Source: CAVYUC01 sp963783085
Lineage (GTDB): Bacteria > Bacteroidota > Bacteroidia > Bacteroidales > Prolixibacteraceae
Direction of reading: 5' to 3'
Length of the DNA: 64,000 bases
Assembly: GCA_963783085.1 (NCBI GenBank)
Contig: CAWAMJ010000008.1
Coordinates: 62,001 to 126,000 of the forward strand
Part shown: positions 37,173 through 45,651 of the stretch, piece by piece
Numbering within the stretch: position 1 is the stretch's first letter
Layout: every line of letters starts with the position of its first letter
Translations under genes and position numbers: made by a program
Notes under the pieces: generated by a model
What the model was told of the DNA's origin: nothing
Database searches by the model: none
Seen by the model: the letters and a program-made list of their open reading frames with translations, nothing else

Positions 37173-39068
37173 ATGATGAAACAAAAACTCGTACTATTCA
37201 TTCTGCTCGTATTTTCAGCATTTTATGTTTCAGCGCAAAAAGATGAAATTCTGCTGAAAATCGGCAATAAAGAAATTGGCAAAGAAGAATACGAACGCAT
37301 TTATATCAAAAATAACAACAACCTGTTCAACGAATCGGATCGGAAAACCGCTAAGGAATACCTCGATTTGTTTATTAACTACAAATTAAAAGTTATTGAG
37401 GCCGAAAATCTGCAGATGGATACCAGCAGGGAATTTCGGGAAGAACTGGAAGGATACCGGGCTGAGTTGGCTGCGCCCTATTTAACTGATGTTAAATTTA
37501 ACCAGGAGCTGGTGAAAACCCTGTACGACCGGATGAACAGGGAAATAGATGCCAGCCACATCCTGCTGCGGCTAAACCAGGATGCCACTGCAGGCGAAGT
37601 GCAGGAGGTACTGGAAAGGATAACAAATATCCGGGATGAAATTTTAGCGGGAAAAGATTTTGGAGAAGCTGCGGTCGAATATTCCGAAGATCCTTCGGCA
37701 ACGAAGAATCGGGGAAACCTGGGTTATTTCACCGCATTTCAAATGGTTGCACCTTTTGAAGATGCAGCTTTCAACCTGTCGGTTGGCGAAGTGTCGGAAC
37801 CGGTGCGGACTTCTTTCGGATACCACCTGATAAAACTTAACAACGTAAGACAAAATAAAGGCGAAGTAAAGGTCGCACATATCATGAAGATGTTCCCTCG
37901 CGGAGTGAAATACGACAAATCAAAAATTAAAGCTGAAATTGATTCGGTTTACCAGGCGTTACTCAACGGAGCAGATTTCGCCAAAATGGCTGAAAAGTAT
38001 TCCGATGATAAACGCTCTGCCTCACAGGGAGGCGAGCTTCCCTGGTTTTCGGAGGGTCGTATGGTTCCGGAATTCGCAGAACCGGCTTTCACAATTTTAA
38101 AAACCGGGGAATTCACCAAACCGGTTGAAACAGCATTCGGATATCACATTATTAAATTGCTTGATCACCGCGATGTGCCATCGTTTGAAAATGCAAAAGC
38201 AGATATCGAAAAACGAATAAAGCAAGATCCGGAAAGAAGCATTACCAGTAAAAAAGCTTTTATCGATGAACTGAAGACCGAATACAACTTCAGCGAAAAC
38301 AAAGAAAATATTGCCCAATTGAAAGGCATTAAAATTGGCGAAAACGTTGAAGACAAAAACAACGTACTTTTCACAATTGACAACAAAAATTTCAGGGCAG
38401 CAGATCTAACCGGTTTTGTTACGAACCGGAATATTACAGCCGGAAGTTACCTGTTGTATTACGACCGGTGGGTTGAAGCCGAAATCACTGATTTGGAAGA
38501 TTCAAAACTGGAAGGCAAATATCCCGATTTCAGGTTCCTGCTGCAGGAATACCACGACGGAATTCTTCTGTTTAACATTATGGAAGAAAAAATCTGGAAC
38601 TTTGCCGGTCAGGATAGTTCAGGGCTGGAAAGCTTTTATTCCAAAAACAGGAAGAACTATATGTGGGGCGATCGTTTTAAAGGCAGTATTATTACCTGTG
38701 AAAATGCTGATGTTCGTGCCGAAGCAGAAAAATATTTTTCGGTGGAAATGCAAAACAGCGAAATTACAGATTTGCTTAACCAGGATGGCAACCAGATTCA
38801 GATTACAGAAGGCGCCTGGGAAAAAGGAACAAATCCGGTGGTTGATTTTTATGTGTGGAATGGCAGCGAACCCGATAATTTCGACAGCGGACTTACTTTT
38901 GTTCGCGGCGATTTGATACCGCCGGAACCAAAGACACTGGAAGATGCGCGCGGCCTTTACATCGCCGATTATCAGAATTACCTCGAAAAAGAATGGCTGA
39001 AACAGTTGCATAAAAAGTATAAAATCAAGGTAAAAAAACGAGTGCTGAAATCGATTCCCGATGCTTGA
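37173..39068 (+). CDS. Peptidyl-prolyl cis-trans isomerase with two parvulin domains
   Basis: 631 residues, exported (signal MKQKLVLFILLVFSAFYVSA, cleavage before QKD). An N-terminal SurA/PpiD-like helical part is followed by two rotamase domains: one beginning DASHILLRLNQDA (about residue 125) and containing GNLGYFTAFQMVAPFEDAAF, the second beginning KVAHIMKMFPRG (about 230) and containing GELPWFSEGRMVPEFAEPAF. The C-terminal about 240 residues have no recognised domain. It is a periplasmic chaperone for outer-membrane proteins by family. It overlaps the next gene by 8 bp. Confidence 0.9.
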   Translation: MMKQKLVLFILLVFSAFYVSAQKDEILLKIGNKEIGKEEYERIYIKNNNNLFNESDRKTAKEYLDLFINYKLKVIEAENLQMDTSREFREELEGYRAELAAPYLTDVKFNQELVKTLYDRMNREIDASHILLRLNQDATAGEVQEVLERITNIRDEILAGKDFGEAAVEYSEDPSATKNRGNLGYFTAFQMVAPFEDAAFNLSVGEVSEPVRTSFGYHLIKLNNVRQNKGEVKVAHIMKMFPRGVKYDKSKIKAEIDSVYQALLNGADFAKMAEKYSDDKRSASQGGELPWFSEGRMVPEFAEPAFTILKTGEFTKPVETAFGYHIIKLLDHRDVPSFENAKADIEKRIKQDPERSITSKKAFIDELKTEYNFSENKENIAQLKGIKIGENVEDKNNVLFTIDNKNFRAADLTGFVTNRNITAGSYLLYYDRWVEAEITDLEDSKLEGKYPDFRFLLQEYHDGILLFNIMEEKIWNFAGQDSSGLESFYSKNRKNYMWGDRFKGSIITCENADVRAEAEKYFSVEMQNSEITDLLNQDGNQIQITEGAWEKGTNPVVDFYVWNGSEPDNFDSGLTFVRGDLIPPEPKTLEDARGLYIADYQNYLEKEWLKQLHKKYKIKVKKRVLKSIPDA

Positions 39069-39936
39069 AAACGGAATTAAATATATCGCTGTTTTTCTGT
39101 TTGTTTTTGCGGTAGCATGCAATCAAATGAAATCAGCCCGCCAGGATGTAATCGCGCAGGTTGGCGAAAAACAACTATTCGCCAGCGAGGTAAACGAAGT
39201 GGTCCCGCATCAAATATCGAGGGAAGACAGCCTTATCCTGGCCAACGATTACGTAACGAAATGGGTGAAAAGGCAGTTGATGCTGCAAAAAGCCGAGGAA
39301 AATCTTTCGTTGTACCAGAAAGATTTAACAAAAGAACTGGAAGAATACCGGAATTCACTAATTATTTACCGGTATAAAAATGAATTGATGAAACAGCGGA
39401 TGGACACCACTGTTTCGGAAGATCAGGTGCAGGAATATTACGAAGCAAATACTGAAAATTTTAAGCTGAATAAAAACATCGTGAAGGCGATCTTCATTAA
39501 AATTCCCAACGAATTTGCCAATCCGGCGCAGCTAAAGGAAATGTGCAGCGATATTTCGGAAGAAGGGATAAACGAATTGCGGGCATATTGCCTGCAGTAT
39601 GCAAAAGGATTCGATATTTTCACCGATTCGTGGGTCGATTTCGAACTGGTGATAAAAAATATTCCGGAGGACATTGAAAACCCGGAACGTTTTTTGACAC
39701 AGAACAACAAAATTGAATTAACCGATTCAGGATATTATTACCTGGTTACCATACTCGATTACAAACTAAAAAACGAACTTGCCCCGGTGGAGTTTGTTAA
39801 AGGAAATATTGTAAACCTTCTTTTAAACCAGCGAAAAATAGAATTTCTGAAAAACCTGGAAAATAACGTTTATACAGAAGGAGTTAGAACAGATAAATTT
39901 AAAATCATAAAAAGAGATGCAAATGAAATCAATTAA
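39061..39936 (+). CDS. Parvulin-related periplasmic lipoprotein (degenerate PPIase)
   Basis: 291 residues. The N-terminus is a lipoprotein signal with lipobox AVAC (Cys20), then a SurA-like helical domain (DVIAQVGEKQLFASEVNEVV). A rotamase core is not evident: the family H-I-L and G-x-L-G blocks are lacking, so it is probably a chaperone rather than an isomerase. It overlaps the upstream parvulin gene by 8 bp and surA downstream by 20 bp, a tight operon devoted to outer-membrane protein folding. Confidence 0.8.
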   Translation: MLENGIKYIAVFLFVFAVACNQMKSARQDVIAQVGEKQLFASEVNEVVPHQISREDSLILANDYVTKWVKRQLMLQKAEENLSLYQKDLTKELEEYRNSLIIYRYKNELMKQRMDTTVSEDQVQEYYEANTENFKLNKNIVKAIFIKIPNEFANPAQLKEMCSDISEEGINELRAYCLQYAKGFDIFTDSWVDFELVIKNIPEDIENPERFLTQNNKIELTDSGYYYLVTILDYKLKNELAPVEFVKGNIVNLLLNQRKIEFLKNLENNVYTEGVRTDKFKIIKRDANEIN

Positions 39937-41278
39937 AATATGGAAAATTACTTTGTTGCTGCTGGCTGTTTTGGGAGTTCAGGTGGTAAAAGCGCAGGAT
40001 AAAGTGGTGGATCAGATTGTTGCCGTGGTTGGCAGCAACGTCATATTGAAATCAGACATTGAACGGATGTACATCGACCAGCAGGCGCAGGGATTGACTT
40101 CCGAAGGAGACATGAAATGTGAAATACTGGAGAATTTCCTGGTCGACAAGTTGCTGGTTGCCGAAGCCGAGCTCGACACGCTGATTGAAGTTACTCCGAG
40201 CCAGGTAAACTCGCAGATGGATGCACAGTTGCAAATGTATGTATCGCATTTCGGTTCTGAAAAAGCGGTTGAAGATTTCTTCGGAAAACCCATTTCGGAA
40301 ATTAAATCGGAAATGCAGGAAGCTATTCGTAACCAGTTGCTGAGTTCGCAGATGCGCAATAAAATTGTTCAGGATGTAACAGTTACGCCCTCAGAAGTAC
40401 GTTTTTATTTCAGAAATCTTCCCGAAGATGAAATCCCGGTTATTCCGGCTCAGTACGAATACGCACAAATTACCATAAAACCGGAAGTGTCACTGGAAGA
40501 AGAAAACCGTGTAAAAGCACAACTCCGTGAACTGAAAAGCAGGATTGAAAACGGCTCCAGCTTCGCAGCCATGGCAGTAATGTATTCCGAAGGCCCATCA
40601 GCAAAGGAAGGCGGCGAACTCGGATATTTGGGCCGTGCAGAACTTGATCCGGCCTACGCAGCCGTGGCTTTTAATTTGAAAGGCGATAAAATTTCAAACG
40701 TTGTGAAAAGCGAATTCGGTTATCACATCATTCAGCTCATCGATAAAAAAGGTGAAAAGGTGAAAACCCGTCACATTCTGATGCGCCCCAAAGTTTCAGT
40801 GGAAGCCAAAGAAGAGGCATACAACCGCCTCGACAGCCTTGCGCAGATAATCCGGAAAGGCAGGATATCATTTGAAGAAGCAGCTATCATGTACTCTTCG
40901 GATAAAAATACGCGTAACAACGGAGGACTGGCAATTAATCCGGCTACAATGTCGTCGAAATTTTCGGTGGAGGAACTGGACCCGGACGTAAGTAAGATAA
41001 TTTCAGGTTTGAAAATCAGTGAAATATCCGATCCGTTTGAAACGGTAGACATGGAAAGCAGGCAAACTATTTACAAGGTTATAAAACTGATTGACAAAAC
41101 CGAAGGCCATCGCGCAAATGTTCAGAACGACTATCAGCAGCTGGCTGAATTGTACCTGGCTAAAAAGAAAGAAGATGTTTTGAAGGAATGGATTAGTTCA
41201 AAGCAATCAGGCACTTACATCAGAATTGACGATACGTATGCCAACTGCAACTTTAATTTTAACAACTGGATCAAATAG
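39917..41278 (+). CDS. surA: SurA-like periplasmic chaperone/peptidyl-prolyl isomerase
   Basis: 453 residues, with a signal peptide (KIWKITLLLLAVLGVQVVKA), a SurA N-terminal domain (VDQIVAVVGSNVILKSDIER) and two parvulin domains, the first with GGELGYLGRAELDPAYAAVA and the second opening VKTRHILMRPKVS with NNGGLAINPATM. It escorts unfolded beta-barrel proteins to the Bam complex. The start is ATG 39917 or ATG 39923; both give the same signal peptide. It is the last of the three chaperone genes and is followed 44 bp later by a MoxR gene. Confidence 0.93.
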   Translation: MQMKSIKIWKITLLLLAVLGVQVVKAQDKVVDQIVAVVGSNVILKSDIERMYIDQQAQGLTSEGDMKCEILENFLVDKLLVAEAELDTLIEVTPSQVNSQMDAQLQMYVSHFGSEKAVEDFFGKPISEIKSEMQEAIRNQLLSSQMRNKIVQDVTVTPSEVRFYFRNLPEDEIPVIPAQYEYAQITIKPEVSLEEENRVKAQLRELKSRIENGSSFAAMAVMYSEGPSAKEGGELGYLGRAELDPAYAAVAFNLKGDKISNVVKSEFGYHIIQLIDKKGEKVKTRHILMRPKVSVEAKEEAYNRLDSLAQIIRKGRISFEEAAIMYSSDKNTRNNGGLAINPATMSSKFSVEELDPDVSKIISGLKISEISDPFETVDMESRQTIYKVIKLIDKTEGHRANVQNDYQQLAELYLAKKKEDVLKEWISSKQSGTYIRIDDTYANCNFNFNNWIK

Positions 41279-41322
41279 CAGTTTTAACAACTGATATTTA
41301 AAATACCGAAAAGCGAAAAGCA

Positions 41323-42285
41323 ATGAATTTTAAAAACGATGTGGAAGCCCTCGATGCCCTGCGCAACAAGTTCGGAGTTTTAATGAACGAAATAACCAAA
41401 GTGATATACGGGCAAAACGAAGTTGTTACACAGGTGCTGATTTCATTGTTCAGCCGCGGTCATGTATTATTGATCGGCGTGCCGGGGCTGGCAAAAACAT
41501 TGATGGTAACTTCCATTGCTAAAATACTGGGTTTGAAATACAACCGGATTCAGTTCACTCCCGATTTAATGCCTTCTGATATTATAGGAACTGAAATCCT
41601 CGATAAAGAGCGGCAGTTTAAATTTATACAGGGACCGCTTTTTGCCAATATCATCCTGGCCGACGAAATTAACCGCACGCCGCCAAAAACCCAGTCGGCG
41701 TTGCTCGAGGCCATGCAGGAAAGGGCTGTAACTGCTGCCGGACAACGGTTTGAACTGGAACGTCCGTTTTTTGTGCTGGCCACCCAAAACCCTATTGAAC
41801 AGGAAGGGACATACCCGTTGCCGGAAGCTCAACTCGACCGGTTTATGTTTTCCGTGTGGCTCGATTATCCGAAATACGACGATGAAATTACGATTGTGAA
41901 AAATACCACATCAACATTTCAAGTCGACCTTGAACCGGTGATTTCCGGAAACGAAATTGTGTATTACCAGGACCTGATCCGGAAAATACCGATCAACGAT
42001 AACGTGCTGAATTATGCCGTAAAACTGGCTGCAAAAACCCGCCCCGGAAACGGAATGGCGGCAGATATTTCGAACCAGTACCTGAAATGGGGCGCCGGGC
42101 CCCGGGCTTCGCAGTATCTGGTGCTGGGTGCAAAAACCCATGCTGCCCTGCATGGGAAATATTCTCCCGATATTGAAGACATAAAAGCAGTGGCTCCCTC
42201 TATTTTAATGCACCGAATCATTAAAAACTATAAAGCCGAAGCTGAAAATATATCGGTTACTGATATCATCGATAAGTTGCTTTAA
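41323..42285 (+). CDS. MoxR-family AAA+ ATPase
   Basis: 320 residues, cytoplasmic. Walker A is GVPGLAKT (52-59), Walker B is IILADEINRTPPKTQSALLE and sensor I is FVLATQNPIEQEGTYPLPEA, with the MoxR-typical AQLDRFMF after it. MoxR ATPases normally work with a VWA/DUF58 protein encoded next door; here the next gene is an OstA/LptA-like protein (ATG overlapping the stop by one base, TAATG). No DUF58 or VWA gene is in the window, so the partner is unclear. Confidence 0.95.
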   Translation: MNFKNDVEALDALRNKFGVLMNEITKVIYGQNEVVTQVLISLFSRGHVLLIGVPGLAKTLMVTSIAKILGLKYNRIQFTPDLMPSDIIGTEILDKERQFKFIQGPLFANIILADEINRTPPKTQSALLEAMQERAVTAAGQRFELERPFFVLATQNPIEQEGTYPLPEAQLDRFMFSVWLDYPKYDDEITIVKNTTSTFQVDLEPVISGNEIVYYQDLIRKIPINDNVLNYAVKLAAKTRPGNGMAADISNQYLKWGAGPRASQYLVLGAKTHAALHGKYSPDIEDIKAVAPSILMHRIIKNYKAEAENISVTDIIDKLL

Positions 42286-43894
42286 TGGTTTTAAAACCTC
42301 AAAATACTATTTTTCAGATTTTACCGTGGAAAGAATCAGGAATCTTTTTTTTACTGCTCGTGTTGGTTACCAGTGTATTTGCGCAGGAAAAAAAAGAGTT
42401 GATATTTTACATGCCGATTATTTGGAAGCCGACGAAAAAATCGCAGAAAATGCCCAGCGGCTGATTGGAAATGTACAAATCAGGCACGAAGATATTCTGA
42501 TGTGGGCCGACAGTGCCTACACATACACCGGCACAAACAAAGTTGATGCATTCGGAAACGTTCATATTAACCAGGCCGATACGCTGGATTTGTATGCACA
42601 AAAAGTGTATTACAACGGCGATAAAAGTTTTGCGCAGGCGCTTGGCAACGTCCGGTTGATAAACAAAACCACCACCCTGTATTCCGATAAAGTGGATTAT
42701 GATTTGGCTGCCAATATTGGTTATTACAATGATTTCGGTAAAATTGTGGACAGCACCAATATTCTCACCAGCATCATCGGCAAATATTACATCGATGATG
42801 ATATGGTGCATTTTTACCAGGATGTGGTGGCATATAACGATGACTACACGCTTAACAGCGACACACTTTTGTACAACACCGTTACCGGCAGAATTTTTAT
42901 TGAAGGGCCCACCACCATCAAAGATTCGTCAAATACCCTGTACGCCGAAGATGGCTGGTACGACACGAAAACCGGTGAAGCCGAGTTGCTGAAACATCCG
43001 GCGGTATCCAATGAAAAACAGGAACTGACAGCTAACTACATCAAATATAACGAAGAAGAAGGCGACGGTTTTGCAAACGGCAACGTGCGAATTCATGATT
43101 TTGAAAACAGCATGATTGTCGCCGGATTAAATGCCTGGTACAACAAAAATCAGGAAACGGCAACGGTGACCGATTCTGCACTTTTTATGATGTATTCCGA
43201 AGAAGATACACTGTTTCTTCATGCCGATACACTCCGCACCGTTCCCGATGAAATTGAAGGTGAAAAGCTTGTCTCCGCATTTTACAACGTTCGTTTTTTT
43301 CGTTCTGATATTCAGGGGATCAGCGATTCGCTGGCCTACCACACGAAAGATTCAATTGTGCAATTGTACTACAATCCGGTTTTATGGTCGGAAATTCACC
43401 AGCTGAGTGCCGATGAAATTAACATGAAACAGAACACAAATGCACCCGATGAAATTCACCTCAGCAATAACAGTTTTATTATTTCCAAACAGGATTCAGG
43501 TCGGTTCGACCAGATTAAGGGGAGAAATATGGTGGGTTATGTGGTGAATAATGAATTGAGCAAAATCGATGTCGACGGAAACGGACAAACACTGTATTAT
43601 GCCCGCGAAGAAGAAAAAATCATCGGATTAAACCGGGCGGAGAGCAGCAAAATTTCCATCCGGTTCAAAGATGGCCAGATTTTCAAAATTGCCTTTGTAA
43701 AAGCTCCGATCGGCAACCTCAAACCTCTGTTCGACCTCTCAGAAGAGGATAAAAAACTGAGCGGTTTCGACTGGAAAATAAGCCAGCGGCCGCTTTCCAA
43801 AAACGATGTTTTTGAAGTTGATAAACCTTTAAAACAGAAGGACGGCGAAATACCTGAAATTCCGGAACGCAAGCCTGAGGCATTAAAAGACTAA
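42285..43894 (+). CDS. OstA/LptA-like protein, frameshifted after the signal peptide
   Basis: OstA-like periplasmic proteins belong to LPS transport (LptA/LptD N-terminal fold); substrate handling here is inferred. The ATG at 42285 overlaps the moxR stop (TAATG) and encodes a good signal peptide with cleavage at VFA|Q (residue 33). The frame then must change at an A8 run at 42388-42395, equal to one missing A, to enter the 500-residue body that begins VDILHADYLEADEKIAEN. The body has repeated beta motifs (NAQRLIGNVQIRHEDILMWA, GNVHINQADTLDLYAQKVYY). If the run really has eight A, the gene is broken or uses slippage, or starts at a GTG at 42326 without an export signal, which is unlikely. Confidence 0.85.
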
Positions 43895-44045
43895 ATCCGA
43901 ATTGTCAGCTCCTGCAATTTCCTCGTTCAGCCCAAAAAAAAAATCATTTCAATACCGGCCAATCGTATTCAATTTCTTAAATTTGAATATAAACAGGAAA
44001 ATTTTCGCTGATATTCAGCGGATTATTTTCATCAAAATCACCATT

Positions 44046-45065
44046 ATGAGCACAAATCTTTCGGATATCAGAGAGCAGTTAAAGGAATCGCAAAAAAGTC
44101 TTCTGAAACTTCAAAATGTAGTTGCCACAGGAATTGGATATAAAAAAGTAGCCGGGAAAACTACTTCCGATTTATCGATAATTTGTTCGGTGGAAATAAA
44201 GAAGCCAAAGGATAAACTGGATGCTTTGCAGGAAGTACCAAAAACCATTGACGGTATCCCCACGGATGTGCAGCCTGTTGGTATTTTGCGCGCATTTCAG
44301 GCGCCCACTGACCGTTATCGTCCGGCCTATGGGGGAGTGAGTGTCGGTCATTATCATATTACAGCCGGAACACTGGGATGTCTGGTCACAAAAAACAACG
44401 AAACTTATATTTTGTCGAACAACCACGTACTTGCCAACAGCAATGAAGCTTCCATCGGCGATGCTGTTTTGCAGCCGGGTCCTTATGACGGCGGGCAAAA
44501 TCCTGCCGATCTGATTGCAGAATTAAGCGAATTCATTCCGATTGTTTTTACCGGTGAAGCAGGCGGATCGGATTCAACCTGCAGAATTGCGGGCAGTGTG
44601 GCTGGTTTTTTCAACGCGCTGGCGAAAATTGGAGGCAGCAGCACAAGACTCCGCCCGTACCGGATTCAGCAACAACCGGAAAACAAGGTAGATTGCGCCA
44701 TTGCGAAAGTTTTAAATGTGAATGATGTGATAAATGAAATTTCAGGCTACGGAAAAATTTCCGGCGTTCAAAGCGGTGAATTGGAAATGGCTGTCAAAAA
44801 AAGCGGACGGACAACTGCTCTTACTTCCGGAATTATCCAGCAAATTGATGTTACCGCCCAAGTAAGTTACGGCGCCAATAAAATTGCCGTTTTCACCGAT
44901 CAGCTTTTGGCGGGAGCAATGAGCCAGGGTGGCGACAGCGGTTCGGCAGTACTTAGCGACAACAACAAAATTGTAGGTTTATTATTTGCCGGCAGCACTA
45001 CCACCACCATCATCAACCGCATTGAAAATGTGTTTTCTGCATTGGGAGTTTCTTTACTTGATTAA
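44046..45065 (+). CDS. Trypsin-like serine protease without signal peptide
   Basis: 339 residues from the ATG at 44046; the frame opens upstream at 43902, but the extra residues have no coding character. The catalytic triad can be placed: His127 (ILSNNHVLANSNEAS), Asp216 (NKVDCAIAKV) and Ser298 (QGGDSGSAVLS). Residues 1-85 form a separate N-terminal region (QNVVATGIGYKKVAGK, IICSVEIKKPKDKL, GIPTDVQPVGILRA) that precedes the protease fold. No export signal is seen, so it is cytoplasmic or leaves by another route. The next gene, 16 bp on, codes for a protein similar to that N-terminal region. Substrates are unknown. Confidence 0.85.
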   Translation: MSTNLSDIREQLKESQKSLLKLQNVVATGIGYKKVAGKTTSDLSIICSVEIKKPKDKLDALQEVPKTIDGIPTDVQPVGILRAFQAPTDRYRPAYGGVSVGHYHITAGTLGCLVTKNNETYILSNNHVLANSNEASIGDAVLQPGPYDGGQNPADLIAELSEFIPIVFTGEAGGSDSTCRIAGSVAGFFNALAKIGGSSTRLRPYRIQQQPENKVDCAIAKVLNVNDVINEISGYGKISGVQSGELEMAVKKSGRTTALTSGIIQQIDVTAQVSYGANKIAVFTDQLLAGAMSQGGDSGSAVLSDNNKIVGLLFAGSTTTTIINRIENVFSALGVSLLD

Positions 45066-45081
45066 CGGATGTTGAAAAAAT

Positions 45082-45306
45082 ATGGCAGGTGAAATCGATA
45101 AAGTGCATAAAATAAAAGTCGAATTCGAAAAAAAATGGCTCGGCAAAAAAGGAATCGTTGCTGTTGGAATTGGTAATATTGGAAACAAACCAGGAATTAT
45201 TGTTTCTGTGGAAAAAATCTCAGATGCCGGAAAACTGCGAATTCCTGATCACGTGAAAGATGTTCCGGTAAAAGTACAAATAGTGGGGGGTCTTAAAGCG
45301 CTTTAA
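45082..45306 (+). CDS. Small protein similar to the N-terminal region of the upstream protease
   Basis: 74 residues, no signal. It aligns with residues 20-85 of the protease at 44046-45065: KKGIVAVGIGNIGNKPGIIV against LQNVVATGIGYKKV...SIICSV, then VSVEKISDAGKLRIPDHVKD against VEIKKPKDKLDALQEVPKTI, and VPVKVQIVGGLKAL against IPTDVQPVGILRAF. It is encoded in the same direction 16 bp after the protease and looks like a stand-alone copy of its N-terminal domain. It could be an inhibitor or regulator, but the sequence shows only the similarity. Confidence 0.8.
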   Translation: MAGEIDKVHKIKVEFEKKWLGKKGIVAVGIGNIGNKPGIIVSVEKISDAGKLRIPDHVKDVPVKVQIVGGLKAL

Positions 45307-45437
45307 GATTTCGCAACAATTCAGACAAAATTATCTTATTTTTAAGATTTGGCGAATAAATGGCTCCGAATGTTTCCGTTTTAAAAAAATATTTTCATAT
45401 TTGCAGCAATCCGTAAGTAAAACGGAAATTTAACAGG

Positions 45438-45509
45438 ATGAAATTAAACATCAACATATCTCTTCTCAGCCTCATTCTTGGCATTATTCTTCTAATCAGG
45501 AAGAAGTGA
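45438..45509 (+). CDS. leuL: Leucine operon leader peptide
   Basis: A 23-codon frame (ATG 45438, TGA 45507) with seven Leu and six Ile codons, in particular a run of Leu-Leu-Ser-Leu-Ile-Leu and later Ile-Ile-Leu-Leu-Ile. It ends Arg-Lys-Lys, and the stop codon overlaps the antiterminator arm. It is a typical attenuation sensor: ribosomes pause on Leu/Ile codons when the charged tRNAs are short. Confidence 0.8.
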   Translation: MKLNINISLLSLILGIILLIRKK

Positions 45510-45578
45510 GAATGGTATGTTGTAAAAGATATTTGGAAAAAGAAAGGCCATTCTCAGATAAAGAGGGTGGCTTTTTTT
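45507..45578 (+). promoter_or_regulatory. Transcription attenuator of the leucine operon (antiterminator/terminator)
   Basis: Antiterminator: TGAGAATGG (45507-45515) is exactly complementary to CCATTCTCA (45548-45556). Terminator: AAAGGCCATTCTC (45543-45555) pairs with GAGGGTGGCTTT (45563-45574), with G-U pairs and one bulge, followed by a T7 run (45572-45578). The two are mutually exclusive because both use 45548-45555. A ribosome that finishes the leader at 45509 covers the antiterminator arm and allows termination; a ribosome stalled on Leu/Ile codons leaves it free. leuA starts 74 bp after the T run. Confidence 0.8.
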
Positions 45579-45651
45579 ATTGAAGGAGCGGGAAACAACG
45601 AAATGAGACAAAAAATTTAAAAATAATAATCATCGAAAAACGATTAAAATC

